Assembly (NCBI RefSeq): GCF_900111485.1
Contig: NZ_FOIC01000011.1
Span: 1-64,000, forward strand
From: Natrinema hispanicum
Lineage (GTDB): Archaea > Halobacteriota > Halobacteria > Halobacteriales > Natrialbaceae
Length of the DNA stretch: 64,000 nt
Direction of reading: 5' to 3'
Below are positions 1 through 9,215 of this stretch, piece by piece. Made by a program: the position numbers and the translations under genes. The notes beneath the pieces were generated by a model. The model ran no database searches, had not been told where the DNA came from, and saw only the letters and a list, made by a program, of their open reading frames with translations. Each line of letters begins with the position of its first letter. Within the stretch, counting starts at the first letter, position 1.

Positions 1-3
1 GAA

Positions 4-58
4 TTTTGGTCCAGATTTTGCGAGTGAGGAACGGAGTGACGAGCGAGACAAAAGGTGG
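4..58 (+). repeat. Dispersed GGTCCAGA element, copy 1
   Basis: First of four copies of an intergenic element in this window. It opens with TTTTGGTCCAGATTTT and closes with AAAAGGTGG, with about 30 nt of GAGTGA-type sequence between. The other copies lie at 13990-14060, 34632-34717 and, on the minus strand, 55839-55898. The three other copies sit directly 3' of a gene; what lies to the left here is outside the window. I infer a repeat family from the shared ends; its function is unknown. Confidence 0.6.
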
Positions 59-151
59 TTGCGACAGGGTGCGGCGATCGAGTTCGAGGTCAACTGAGAT
101 GCGCGATCGGGCAACCGGCGATTTAGGTAGCTCGAGCGCATCAGCACGCGT

Positions 152-487
152 ATGCAACGGCTGTTGCTGGCGATACTCGTGGGGATCCCGCTCGTCTGGC
201 ATCTGGGCCTGACCGCCGTCGCCTACTACGACGCCGGGCGGGTTGGCCTCGAGCCACCGAAGAAGTGGGCGGCACTGACCTTTTTCATCCCGGTGATCGG
301 CTTTTTCATCTACATCTTCGAGCGCAGTGAGTTGTCCTACGATCCCGAGAGCGATCCCTACCGGGACAACAATTTCAACATCCACCCCTCGCGGGCCGAC
401 GACACCTCGCTGCCGTCTCGCGGTGACAACCGGCTCACGGCAGACGACCTCGAGGACGACAGCGACGACTCCCAAATCGACAGGTGA
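152..487 (+). CDS. Small membrane protein, PLDc_N-like
   Basis: A 111-residue protein with two hydrophobic segments (about residues 3-27 and 38-55) followed by an acidic hydrophilic tail of about 50 residues, so probably a two-helix membrane protein with a cytoplasmic tail. The stretch PVIGFFIYIFERSE after the second segment resembles short haloarchaeal proteins related to the phospholipase D N-terminal membrane domain; that is recognition by eye. The ATG at 152 is the first that precedes the hydrophobic segment. It runs toward the convergent oxidoreductase gene at 521. Function unknown. Confidence 0.7.
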   Translation: MQRLLLAILVGIPLVWHLGLTAVAYYDAGRVGLEPPKKWAALTFFIPVIGFFIYIFERSELSYDPESDPYRDNNFNIHPSRADDTSLPSRGDNRLTADDLEDDSDDSQIDR

Positions 488-520
488 ACCGGGTACCCCA
501 AACGCGCGAACGCGGCGGGA

Positions 521-2251
521 TCAGTCGTCGGCCACCACGCCGTGACTCCCCTCGAGTACCGCGTCGGGGACCGTCCCGTCGTCGTTCCAGCCGCGTTCGT
601 CGTAGTACTCCTCGAGGCCCTGCTCGAAGTCCGGAATCTCGTAAGGCACCGTGTCGTCCTCGCGGTCGAAGCCGCGCTGGTTGTTGAAGTGGCGCTCGAG
701 CGAGACGATCTCGCCGCCGATCGCGAGCAACTCGTCGTAGTCGACATCGAGTAACGTCTCGAGGCGGGCCTCGGTGATGAAATTCCGCGAGAACTTACAG
801 AGAACGGCGCTGTCTTTGATCACGTTCAGGTTCTCGAGTTCGACGATTTTCGGCGGTTTGCCCTCGAGTCCGGCTTTGTCGAAGGCGTCGTCGGCGTCGA
901 CCAGCGGGTACTCGTAGGGGTAGAACTCGGCGTACATGTGGTCAGCACCGCGATTCGAGGTCGCGAAGGCCAGCCCCTGCCCGTTCAGGGTGCGGCCGTC
1001 GTGGGCGGGGAACTCCATGCCCTTGGCGGTCCAGTTCTCGACGCCTAACTCGTCGTGAACCCGATCGATACCCTCCGCGAGCAGGTCGCCGACGCCCTCG
1101 CGGTAGGCGATTTTCTCGACGAGGTCGTGGATCAACGCGGCGTTGCCGAACTCGTCAACGCTGTCGAGGTAGGCTGCGACGGTGTCGCCCGCGGAAATCG
1201 TGTCGAGCCCGAGTTCGTCACACAGCTTGTTCGATTGCATCACGTCGACGATGTCGTCGACGCCCGAGTTCGGGCCGAAGGCCATCAGCGTCTCGTACTC
1301 GGGGCCCTCGGTCTCGAGACCCGACTCCTCGTCTCTGGTCGGCAGTTTGCAGGCAAAGGCACACGACGAGCAGGTGCCTTTCTTGTACTTTTTTTCCTCG
1401 ACGCGGTCGCCGCTGACGCCCTCGATTCCCTCGAAGGAACGCTCCGAAAAGTATCGGGTCGGCAGGGCTTCGACCATGTTCGCGTACTCCGTGACCGAGG
1501 TAGTTCCCTGGGCTTTCATCGGGTTCTCGGACTGGGCGGCCTCGCCGTGGATCTCCATCTGCAGCGGCGGAAGCTCGACCTCGCGGGTCGAGTCGCCGTC
1601 GAACGTGATCGCCTTGACGCCTTTCGCGCCCAGCACCGCGCCGAGCCCACCGCGCCCGAACGCGCGCTCTTCGGAGGTCATGATCGAGGCGAACCGCACC
1701 TTGTTCTCGCCGGCTGGCCCGATGACGACGGTGTGCTCCGAGCCGAGGCCGTGTTCGTCTTCGATGTACGCACAGGTTTCGGGGACGGTCGCCTCGGCGA
1801 GCTCGGGGACCGGTTCGAACTCGACACGCGGGCGAGACGCCGTCTCACTGCCCGACGAGTGTGACTCGTCGACCTCGTCTCTGACGTGGACGATCACGAG
1901 CTCATCGCTCGCGCCGGTAATCTCGACGGCGCTGTAGCCCGTCCCGGTGAAGTTCCGCGAGAGGAAGCCACCGGCGTTCGACGAGAGCAGCCCGTCGGTC
2001 AGCGGCGAGACGCCGGTCGCCGACATCCGGCCGGTAAAGCTCATCGTCGAGTGCTGGAGTGGCCCCGTTGCGAAGTAGAGCCGATTGTCCGGCCCCAGTG
2101 GATCGGCATCGAACGGGATCCGGTCGTGGGCGAGTCGCGTCCCGAGTGCCCGGCCGCCGATCGATGACTCGAGGATGTCGTCGATCGGGACGGACTCAGC
2201 CGTGCGTTCGCCCACGTCGATCGAACACAATGGGCCCCGTGAGTGGTTCAT
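521..2251 (-). CDS. Aldehyde:ferredoxin oxidoreductase family protein
   Basis: A 576-residue member of the tungstopterin AOR family, which oxidises aldehydes to acids with ferredoxin as acceptor in the cytoplasm. The N-terminal part carries the expected glycine-rich segment GRGGLGAVLGAKGVKAI near residue 200. The [4Fe-4S] cluster ligands are visible as CSSCAFAC near residue 295, with a fourth candidate Cys in SAVLCKFSRN near residue 485. Length is slightly shorter than the classic enzymes (about 605). Substrate cannot be told from sequence; haloarchaea carry several paralogues. The gene stands alone, with a weak repeat copy just upstream of its start. Confidence 0.93.
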   Translation of the reverse strand: MNHSRGPLCSIDVGERTAESVPIDDILESSIGGRALGTRLAHDRIPFDADPLGPDNRLYFATGPLQHSTMSFTGRMSATGVSPLTDGLLSSNAGGFLSRNFTGTGYSAVEITGASDELVIVHVRDEVDESHSSGSETASRPRVEFEPVPELAEATVPETCAYIEDEHGLGSEHTVVIGPAGENKVRFASIMTSEERAFGRGGLGAVLGAKGVKAITFDGDSTREVELPPLQMEIHGEAAQSENPMKAQGTTSVTEYANMVEALPTRYFSERSFEGIEGVSGDRVEEKKYKKGTCSSCAFACKLPTRDEESGLETEGPEYETLMAFGPNSGVDDIVDVMQSNKLCDELGLDTISAGDTVAAYLDSVDEFGNAALIHDLVEKIAYREGVGDLLAEGIDRVHDELGVENWTAKGMEFPAHDGRTLNGQGLAFATSNRGADHMYAEFYPYEYPLVDADDAFDKAGLEGKPPKIVELENLNVIKDSAVLCKFSRNFITEARLETLLDVDYDELLAIGGEIVSLERHFNNQRGFDREDDTVPYEIPDFEQGLEEYYDERGWNDDGTVPDAVLEGSHGVVADD

Positions 2252-2289
2252 ACTACCACACTGGTGGATACGGGTGCAAAACGGTGTCG

Positions 2290-2378
2290 GTTATGCAGGT
2301 CGTCAGACTGACTCCGTCGGTGAATACCGACACACCCCCCGTCTGCGAGTGCATCGGGGGCCAGTGACAGCAGCCTGA
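2290..2378 (+). repeat. TGAGACGG-family element, degenerate copy
   Basis: Weak member of the repeat family described at 30647. It keeps a GTCAGACTGACTCCGTCGGTG-like head in degraded form and a TGCATCGGGGGCCAGTGACA tail, matching the order of blocks in the better copies. The terminal CCGTCTCA is not preserved. It lies between the divergently read oxidoreductase start (2251) and the antiporter stop (2407). Confidence 0.4.
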
Positions 2379-2406
2379 TCACCCCTTCGTTCGCCCTCGA
2401 GTGCGA

Positions 2407-4290
2407 TTAGACGGGTTTGCCACACTGCTCGATGGCCTCACGGACCGCGTCGGTCCGGCCGATGAGCGTGATGTGATCGCCTTTCTGCAGTTCGACGTCG
2501 GCTGACGGAACCTCGTTGGTCCCGTTCCGGCTCACAAGTGCGATGAGGACGCCGCTGGGGAGTTGGTCCCCGACATCGACGACCCGTTTTCCGACGAGGT
2601 TCTCGTCGGTGACTTCGATCTCCTGAACGTCGCCCGACCGACCGAGTTCGGACATCCAGTTCGAGAGCGCGGGACGTTCGATCACGTTGTCGATCGCCCA
2701 CGCAGTCGACTCGGCAGCCGAGATCGTCTCGACGTCGAGTTCTTCGAAGGCGTCGACGTTCGAGGGGTTGTTCGCCCGGGCGATAACCGTCTCGACGTCG
2801 AATTTCGACCGGGCGAGCTGTGCCACGAGGAGGTTGACGTCGTCGTTGCCGGTCGCTGCAATGACGGTGCGTGCGTTCTCCGCACCTGCCCCCTGCAACA
2901 CGTCGATGTCGGTCCCGTCGCCCTCGCGAGCAGTAAAGCCGTCGTTGCGAAGTTCTTTGAGGGTCGACCGATCGTCTTCGATCAGGACCACGTTTTCACC
3001 GCGCGCTTCGAGTCGTTCTGCCAGCGAGCGACCGACACGGCCGCCGCCGATGATGAGTACACGCATTGGTATCACGTCGAGTTGTTCTGCGATCTGTCTG
3101 GCAAACCCACCCTCCAAGACGACCGTCACGAGGATGACAAGAAAGACCGTCCCGACGAGCAGATCCGCACCGGCCGGGTTCGTCGGGGCTTCGGGGGTCT
3201 GCAGTCGGATCGCAAACAGCGTCGCGACCGAGGCGGGAATGATCCCGCGTGGTCCGACGAAGCTCATAAAGAGCGTCTCACGGAACGTAAACCGATCTCC
3301 TCGAGTCGAGAGGAAAACCAGTAGCGGCCGCAGGACGAACATCACGGCGACGACGACAGCCACACCGCCGAGTCCGAGCGCGAACAGCTGCTCGAACTCG
3401 AGCAACGCAGCGAGCGTAATAAAGACGAACGAAAGGACGAGGAGGGTGATGTCGCCTTTGAACGCCTCGATGTCCTCCTCGTAGGGGAGGTTGGCGTTGC
3501 CGAGCATGAGCCCGGCCGTCGCCGCGGCCGCAACGCCCGCCTCGGAGAAGACGTAGTCAGCCGCACCGAAGGCGACGATCGCCCCCGCGAGCGTGAGCAA
3601 CCGCGCGTTCTGTGGCGCGTTATCGGGAGAGAGATCGACGTACTGCAGCAGTGCCCAGACGATCGTCGCGATCACGACGCCGACGAGCAGGCCCGTTCCC
3701 AATCGCTCGGCGAACAACTGGAGATAGATATCGGGAGTGAGCTCCCGGACGGTCATCGCCTTGAACAGCACAACCGCCAGGATCGCCGCCGTCACGTCGT
3801 TGACGATCCCCTCTGTCTCGAGGGTCGCTGCGACCCGATCGCGGACGGGAACGACTTTCAGGATCGGCGTGACGACCGTCGGCCCGGTCGCGACCAGCAG
3901 TGCGCCGATCAGCAGTGCGATATCCCACTGGGCCTCGAGGAAAAAGCGAACCGAGGCGGCGGTCCCCACAAGCGCGATCGCCGCGCCGATCGTCGTCAGT
4001 CGTAACACGGCTGCTGGTGCTTTCCTGATCTTGCTGATCTTGAGGTGGAACGCACCCTCGAAAACGATGATCGCGACGCTCAGTCCGACGATCGTCGAGA
4101 GCCCGCTGCCCCCGCCGAACGACTCGACCGACAGGACGCCGAGCCCCTCTGGACCGATGGCGACGCCAGCGACGATAAGAAAGAGGACACTCGGCACTCG
4201 AAACTTCGCTGAGAGGAGCTGTGAAACGACGCCGAGTCCGACGATAACGGCGACGAGAACGAGCAGGTTACCGCCACCAGCCGCACTCAT
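2407..4290 (-). CDS. NhaP-type Na+/H+ antiporter with C-terminal RCK domains
   Basis: A 627-residue protein. Residues 1-400 form about twelve hydrophobic helices typical of CPA1 cation:proton antiporters, including the FEGAFHLK and EGIVNDVTAAI segments (the latter carrying the conserved ND acidic site). After MRVLIIGGGRVGRSLAERL near residue 409 comes a Rossmann-fold TrkA-N (RCK-N) domain and, from about 540, a TrkA-C (RCK-C) domain ending in HITLIGRTDAVREA. The fusion suggests gating by a nucleotide or ligand. Expected in the plasma membrane for sodium extrusion or pH control in a halophile. The exact ion, Na+ or K+, is not decided by sequence. Confidence 0.93.
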   Translation of the reverse strand: MSAAGGGNLLVLVAVIVGLGVVSQLLSAKFRVPSVLFLIVAGVAIGPEGLGVLSVESFGGGSGLSTIVGLSVAIIVFEGAFHLKISKIRKAPAAVLRLTTIGAAIALVGTAASVRFFLEAQWDIALLIGALLVATGPTVVTPILKVVPVRDRVAATLETEGIVNDVTAAILAVVLFKAMTVRELTPDIYLQLFAERLGTGLLVGVVIATIVWALLQYVDLSPDNAPQNARLLTLAGAIVAFGAADYVFSEAGVAAAATAGLMLGNANLPYEEDIEAFKGDITLLVLSFVFITLAALLEFEQLFALGLGGVAVVVAVMFVLRPLLVFLSTRGDRFTFRETLFMSFVGPRGIIPASVATLFAIRLQTPEAPTNPAGADLLVGTVFLVILVTVVLEGGFARQIAEQLDVIPMRVLIIGGGRVGRSLAERLEARGENVVLIEDDRSTLKELRNDGFTAREGDGTDIDVLQGAGAENARTVIAATGNDDVNLLVAQLARSKFDVETVIARANNPSNVDAFEELDVETISAAESTAWAIDNVIERPALSNWMSELGRSGDVQEIEVTDENLVGKRVVDVGDQLPSGVLIALVSRNGTNEVPSADVELQKGDHITLIGRTDAVREAIEQCGKPV

Positions 4291-4460
4291 GGCTCTTGTT
4301 GCCGGGCCGCGGCCAGTCGGGAGACCGATACGTCAGCGCTATCCATTCGTTTCAACGAAGACACTCGAATAGGATAACTCCTGTGAGACACGGTGGAACA
4401 CAGATACGGCGAGCCAGTCGCCGAGTGCCGGACGGCAGCCGATCGCGCGACGGCAGCCGG

Positions 4461-6509
4461 TCACGCACTCGCGTACAGTCGGTCGATTCGGTCCTCGAAC
4501 CGGTCCATGATGACCCGGCGTTTCTTTTTCATCGTCGGCGTGAGCATATCGTTTTCCTCGGTGAACTCCCGGGGGACGAGTTCGAATTGCTTGATCGTCT
4601 CGTGTGCCTGAAAATCCTCGTTGATCCGATCGACCTCCCGTTGGACGTATGCGCGAACGCGCTCGTCGTCACACATCGCCTGAGAATCTGTCGGCAGTTC
4701 GATCCCCTCCCGCTCGGCCCACGACCGAATGTGTGCCTCGTTCGGCACCAGTAACGCCCCGACGAACTTCTCGCCGTCGCCGACGACCATCGCCTGGTCG
4801 ACGACCTCACTGGCGGCGAAGGCGTCCTCGAGCGGCCCAGGAGCGACGTTTTTCCCCGTCGAGAGGACGATGAGCTGTTTGAGTCGATCGCGAAACTCGA
4901 GGTAGCCGTCTGGGCGGATGTGGATTACGTCACCGGTTCGGAACCACCGACCGGTGGACGCGTCGGCTGGCTTTCCGGCAGCGTCGTCGTCCCGAGAGGG
5001 CTGTCCGCTCGAGCGGTTCGTTGACTCGAGTGCTGTGCCCCGCTCGGGAGCGTCATCGGTAAACGCACGCCGTGTCGCGGCAGGGTCGTTCCAGTAGCCC
5101 TGCGTGACGTTTGGCCCGCACACGAGGAGTTCGCCGACTGTGCCGGGATCGTCCGCAAACGCCGCCTGATCGACGACGGTCTCGTCGACGCGCACTTCGA
5201 CGTTCGACAGCGGCGATCCGATCGTCCCGATTTGTACGGCTTCCGGTGGGTTCGTCGAGACGACCGGCGCGGTCTCGGTCAATCCGTAGCCCTCGTAGAT
5301 GGGCAGTCCCATCGCGTGATAGAGCCGACAGAGCTCCGCCGAGAGGCTGCCGCCGCCGCTGATCAGCAACTCGAGGTTGCCACCGAGTGCGTCCCGAACC
5401 GACGAGAAGACCAGTTTGTCGGCGATCGTCTGTTTGGCACTCAGAAGCGGTCCCGGTGAGTCGGCCTGTTGGTGTGCAACGCCGATGTCGGTCGCCCACT
5501 CGAACAGGCGCGCTTTGGCGCTCGAGTCGCTCGCCTCATCGCGAATGGCGTCGTAGATCGTCTCGTAGACGCGGGGAACGCTCGTCGCCATCGACGGTTC
5601 GACGGCGCTGAAATCCTCCTGGAGCGTGTCCGGACGCTCCGCGTAGGCGACACAGGCACCGCTTGCAAACGGCACGAAGTGGCCGGCAGTTCGCTCGAAG
5701 ACGTGTGCCAGCGGGAGGTACGACACGGCTACCGACTCCTCGTCGAGCGTCGGCACGTCGTCGGCTTTGTCCGGTCGTGGCCCGAAGCGTTTCCGAACTC
5801 CGTTGACGTTCGCCCGGAAGTTCCCGTGGGTGAGCTGGACGCCTTTGGGCTGGCCCGTCGTCCCGCTGGTGTAGATCAGACTCGCCAGGTCATCGAGGCT
5901 TGTCTCCGCGAGCCGTGTCTCGTAGGCCTCGCGGTCGAAGGTCTCCTCGCCGCGGTCGTAGACCTCTCCGAGCGTCAGGATGTCGTCGCGGTCGTCGTAG
6001 CCCTCGAGGGCGTCGATCGAGACGAGAAACTCGAGGTCGAGATCGTCCTCGACGGCGAGAACTCGCTCGAGCAGAGTTTCGTTCTCGACGACGACGCCGT
6101 CGGCGTCGGGGTCATCGAGCAGGTAGCGAACCTGATCGGACGAGGACCCCGTGTAGACGGTCGTGACGACTGCGCCAGCCGACAGCAGGGCGAAATCCGA
6201 CTGTGCCCACTCCATGCGCGTTGCCGAGAAGATGGCGATCCGATCGTCGCGCTCGACGCCAAGCGTGCGAAAGCCGGCCGAGAGCCGGCGGACGATCGTA
6301 CGCATCTCGGCATACGAGATCGGGCGGAACTCGCCGGGTGTCGCAGCGGGCAATGCAGAGCCAGTCAGCGATCGTTCGTAGACACCGCCTTTGTACTGCT
6401 GTGCCGGCCGATTCGCGTTGCGCGCGGCGGCGTCTTCGAACAGCTGCCCGAGCGGGGTGTCTCCGATGACCGCGTCCACGTACTCTCGTTCGGCGTCCCG
6501 CCAGCCCAT
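4461..6509 (-). CDS. Long-chain fatty acid--CoA ligase (AMP-forming)
   Basis: A 682-residue acyl-CoA synthetase of the ANL superfamily, activating fatty acids with ATP and CoA. The AMP-binding motif YTSGTTGQPKGVQLTHGN lies near residue 220, GYGLTETAPV near 406 and the hinge WFRTGDVIHI near 523, followed by the C-terminal GKNVAPGPLEDA swivel domain. An in-frame start exists at 6581, but the stretch before 6509 contains the promoter-like palindrome at 6522-6538 and is poor in protein-like composition, so the ATG at 6509 (MGWRDAEREYVDAV) is chosen. It is a bubblegum/long-chain type by overall order; chain-length preference is unknown. Confidence 0.93.
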   Translation of the reverse strand: MGWRDAEREYVDAVIGDTPLGQLFEDAAARNANRPAQQYKGGVYERSLTGSALPAATPGEFRPISYAEMRTIVRRLSAGFRTLGVERDDRIAIFSATRMEWAQSDFALLSAGAVVTTVYTGSSSDQVRYLLDDPDADGVVVENETLLERVLAVEDDLDLEFLVSIDALEGYDDRDDILTLGEVYDRGEETFDREAYETRLAETSLDDLASLIYTSGTTGQPKGVQLTHGNFRANVNGVRKRFGPRPDKADDVPTLDEESVAVSYLPLAHVFERTAGHFVPFASGACVAYAERPDTLQEDFSAVEPSMATSVPRVYETIYDAIRDEASDSSAKARLFEWATDIGVAHQQADSPGPLLSAKQTIADKLVFSSVRDALGGNLELLISGGGSLSAELCRLYHAMGLPIYEGYGLTETAPVVSTNPPEAVQIGTIGSPLSNVEVRVDETVVDQAAFADDPGTVGELLVCGPNVTQGYWNDPAATRRAFTDDAPERGTALESTNRSSGQPSRDDDAAGKPADASTGRWFRTGDVIHIRPDGYLEFRDRLKQLIVLSTGKNVAPGPLEDAFAASEVVDQAMVVGDGEKFVGALLVPNEAHIRSWAEREGIELPTDSQAMCDDERVRAYVQREVDRINEDFQAHETIKQFELVPREFTEENDMLTPTMKKKRRVIMDRFEDRIDRLYASA

Positions 6510-6521
6510 ACCGCGTGGGAA

Positions 6522-6538
6522 TATCACCCATGGTGATA
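6522..6538 (-). promoter_or_regulatory. Palindromic operator-like site before acyl-CoA ligase
   Basis: Perfect inverted repeat TATCACC-3 nt-GGTGATA, 13 nt before the chosen start codon and overlapping the place where a haloarchaeal TATA box should lie (TTTTATCACC on the minus strand). A repressor bound here would block the promoter. The role is inferred from position and symmetry. Confidence 0.55.
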
Positions 6539-6651
6539 AAACGTGATGAAACTGGTGACAGGTGTTGACACGTTTATTCACTAACCGGCAGGAATCGATT
6601 CGACAGCGTCACTCGAGACGGTGCAACCCACCCCGCCCACTGCGGCGACGA

Positions 6652-7572
6652 TTACTCCCGGTGCTCGAGATAGCCCAGAACACCACGGGTGTTCAGTTTG
6701 GCCTCCTCGCTGGCTTTCTCTTCGCCCCAGACATCGGCCATGTCGGTCGTCGCGGCGAAATGCTCGATGACCGCCTCGTCGTCCGCGAGTTCGTCTCGTT
6801 TCTGTGCGACCGCGTCGACCCACTCCTCGAGGACGGTCGCGTACTCCTCGAGAGCCGCCTCGACGTCGTCGCCGACGAATCGGGGGCCAAAGTGGGGATA
6901 GCAGAGCACGTCGGGATCGAGCGCCTCGAGCGTCTCGAGGTCCGCGAGACACTGCTCGAAGTCGAAGTTCGAGGGTGGCGATGTCACCCGGATTTCCTCG
7001 AGTTCGGGCACCCAGATCCCGGCGGCGTCGGCGACGAAGACCGCGTCGTTGTCGGGGTCCTCGAAGACCACCTGATGTGGCGCGTGGCCCGGTGCCGCGT
7101 GAACGCGCAGTTCGTGGGTGCCGAGGTCGATGACGTCACCGTCTTCGATTTCGACGATCCGCTCGTCCGGAATGGGTTCTGGTTCGACGTAGTATTGCCA
7201 CTGCTCGCCGACGGCTGCTTTCGTCCCCGCGACCAGTCGCGAGGGGTCGGCCATATGATCGGTCCCGATGGGGTGGACGTAGACGTCGGCGTTCGGATAG
7301 TCGGCGGCGAGAAAGCCCGCGCCACCGGCATGGTCGAGGTGGATGTGGGTGAGTGCGATGACCTCGAGGTCGTCCTGACCGATGCCGACCTCGGCAAGTG
7401 CCTCACGGACCAGCTCGTAGTTGGTGCCGATGCCGGTGTCGACGACGGCGGGACGGTCGTCGTCGATGATGTAGACGGCACCGTACTCGTTCGTGTCGTA
7501 CATCCCCGTATCGAGATAGTAGAGCTCCGAACAGTCTCCAGTCGTGACCTCGCGGACGTCTCCGACTTCCAT
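6652..7572 (-). CDS. MBL-fold metallo-hydrolase
   Basis: A 306-residue metallo-beta-lactamase fold protein. The zinc-binding signature THIHLDHAG is near residue 79, VDTGIGTN precedes it, and further ligand candidates are GHAPHQVV (near 155) and CYPHFGPR (near 220). The closest named relatives by eye are glyoxalase II-like or quinoprotein-relay-type hydrolases, but no substrate can be given. The ATG at 7572 (MEVGDVREVTTGDC) is preferred over an upstream one at 7683, because the extra 37 residues are arginine-rich and unlike the family start. The gene follows the CDF exporter on the same strand with an 83-nt gap. Confidence 0.88.
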   Translation of the reverse strand: MEVGDVREVTTGDCSELYYLDTGMYDTNEYGAVYIIDDDRPAVVDTGIGTNYELVREALAEVGIGQDDLEVIALTHIHLDHAGGAGFLAADYPNADVYVHPIGTDHMADPSRLVAGTKAAVGEQWQYYVEPEPIPDERIVEIEDGDVIDLGTHELRVHAAPGHAPHQVVFEDPDNDAVFVADAAGIWVPELEEIRVTSPPSNFDFEQCLADLETLEALDPDVLCYPHFGPRFVGDDVEAALEEYATVLEEWVDAVAQKRDELADDEAVIEHFAATTDMADVWGEEKASEEAKLNTRGVLGYLEHRE

Positions 7573-7655
7573 ACCGGGTAGCCTGTCGTCACATAGTATA
7601 AAAGCTCGCGTCGCGGCCAATCGGCGATCGACGCGGGGCTCGAGCCAACCGTGTC

Positions 7656-8570
7656 TCAGTCGTCGTCGATCGACTCCTTCCACTCGCCGATCCCGGAGGG
7701 ATCGAGGTGAACGTGTGCATCACCGACATCGTCGATCCTGCGCAGCCGGGTGACAAGCTCCGATTCGACATCGTGAGCCTCCCGGAACGGTATGTCGCCG
7801 TCGACCTCGGCGTGGACTTCGACCTCGAGGACGGTCCCGTCGTAGAAGACGGTCAGGTCGTGGATGCCCTGGACGGCCGGGTGACACCGCAGCGCACGGG
7901 TGATCTCCGCGCGCTTTTCGGGACAGGGGGCAGCACCGATGAGGTACTCGACGTTTTCTTTGCCGATCTCGACGCCCTGATAGACAACCAGCAGACTGAC
8001 CAGCCCGCCGGCGAGAGGGTCGAGCAGCGGGACACCGACCAACACGCCCAGCACGCCGATGATCGCGGCGATCGACGTATAGATGTCGTTCAGACAGTCC
8101 ACCGCGAGCGCGGTGAGCGCGGTCGACTCAAGCCGCTCGTTGACCCGGACGGTGTAGCGGTAGACGAGATACATATCCACAATCGAGAGCACGAGCGCCG
8201 CGAGCAACAACGGACTGAACTCGACGCTGGTTCCGGAGATGATCCCCTCGAGCGATCGGTAGAGCAGGTTCAGCCCGAGCAGCGCGATGACGGCACCGAC
8301 GAACAGCGCGGTCAGCGGTTCGATTCGATCGTGACCGTGTGGATGCGTCTCGTCGGGTTCGTCGAACGCGCTTCGTCCCCAAACGAGCACGACGACGCTG
8401 GCGACGAGATCGGCCACCGAGTGAGCCGCGTCCGCCAGCAAGGCAACGCTGCCAAAGGCATAGCCCGCCGCCCCCTCGGCGACGATCTTGGCGACGTTCC
8501 CGAGGACGTTCACCCACGACGCTCGCGCGAACCCGTTTCGCCCGCCGTCGGTGGTACCGTCTTCGGCCAT
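7656..8570 (-). CDS. Cation diffusion facilitator (CDF) metal exporter
   Basis: A 304-residue CDF transporter for divalent metals, acting by proton antiport in the plasma membrane. Six hydrophobic helices cover residues 15-205. The two metal-site motifs HSVAD (helix 2, ALLADAAHSVADLVAS) and CLNDIYTS (helix 5, AVDCLNDIYTSIAA) are intact. A His-rich loop HPHGHDR lies between helices 2 and 3, and the C-terminal cytoplasmic ferredoxin-like domain (about 215-295) ends in GDAHVHLDPSG. Start at 8570 (MAEDGTTDGGRNG) is chosen: the longer frame up to 8996 adds a low-complexity stretch with no family match. Confidence 0.93.
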   Translation of the reverse strand: MAEDGTTDGGRNGFARASWVNVLGNVAKIVAEGAAGYAFGSVALLADAAHSVADLVASVVVLVWGRSAFDEPDETHPHGHDRIEPLTALFVGAVIALLGLNLLYRSLEGIISGTSVEFSPLLLAALVLSIVDMYLVYRYTVRVNERLESTALTALAVDCLNDIYTSIAAIIGVLGVLVGVPLLDPLAGGLVSLLVVYQGVEIGKENVEYLIGAAPCPEKRAEITRALRCHPAVQGIHDLTVFYDGTVLEVEVHAEVDGDIPFREAHDVESELVTRLRRIDDVGDAHVHLDPSGIGEWKESIDDD

Positions 8571-8807
8571 AGCTCGATTTAGAGGCAGTCTAACCTTGGC
8601 CTTTTTCGTTCCGGTTTTCGAACTGGTCGGGAGCCGCCGGCTGGCTTTCGGAATCCTCATTGAGGGGCAACAAAGAGAGACGAGACAACTGGGCGATGGG
8701 GCCCGCCTGATCCAACTGCCGGGCGATACGCGCCGGTTCGTGTCTGGCGTCGCTGCCAGCACGCGCCGAGCGGCGGTCGGCTGACGGTCCCTGCCACACA
8801 CCTCGCT

Positions 8808-9215
8808 ATGGCAGCCGATCATCCCCTCGTTCGACTCGAGACGCTCGCACTGATCGCCGTCGGCGGCTTCGCCGGCTCGAACCTCCGGCTGTTCGCGATG
8901 GATCTGTTCGCGGACGTGCCGTCGATCGTCCTCGTCAACGCCGTCGGAAGTGCGGTGCTTGGCTTTCTGGTCTACGAAGCCGAGTATACGGGTCACATCG
9001 GCTCGCGGACGCGGACCGTCTTCGCGACTGGCTTTCTTTCCTCACTGACGACCTACAGCACGTTCGCACTCCAGACCGCGTTCGCGGCGGGCCCGCTCGC
9101 GATCGGCGGAATCGTCACCGCCAACTACGGGCTCGGATTCGCCGGGGTCCTCGCGGGACGCGCGCTCGCCCGGCGACTCGACACGCCGCGACCGACCGGC
9201 GGTGAGACGCCGTGA
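8808..9215 (+). CDS. crcB: Fluoride exporter CrcB/Fluc, subunit 1
   Basis: A 135-residue four-helix membrane protein of the CrcB/Fluc family, which forms dual-topology dimers that let fluoride leave the cell. The family segments GGFAGSNLRLF, LVNAVGSAVLGF and TGFLSSLTTYSTFALQT are present in order. It is followed by a second crcB gene whose GTG start overlaps this stop codon (GTGA), so the two are translationally coupled and probably form a heterodimer. I saw no fluoride riboswitch upstream. Confidence 0.9.
   Translation: MAADHPLVRLETLALIAVGGFAGSNLRLFAMDLFADVPSIVLVNAVGSAVLGFLVYEAEYTGHIGSRTRTVFATGFLSSLTTYSTFALQTAFAAGPLAIGGIVTANYGLGFAGVLAGRALARRLDTPRPTGGETP

Noticed and set aside
8571-8807. Fluoride riboswitch before the crcB pair
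   Set aside because: I looked for the compact pseudoknot pattern before crcB and could not trace a convincing one.
8570-8996. Upstream extension of the CDF exporter by 142 codons
   Set aside because: Composition changes to low-complexity Arg/Ser/Gly and runs over the crcB start; the family N-terminus begins at 8570.
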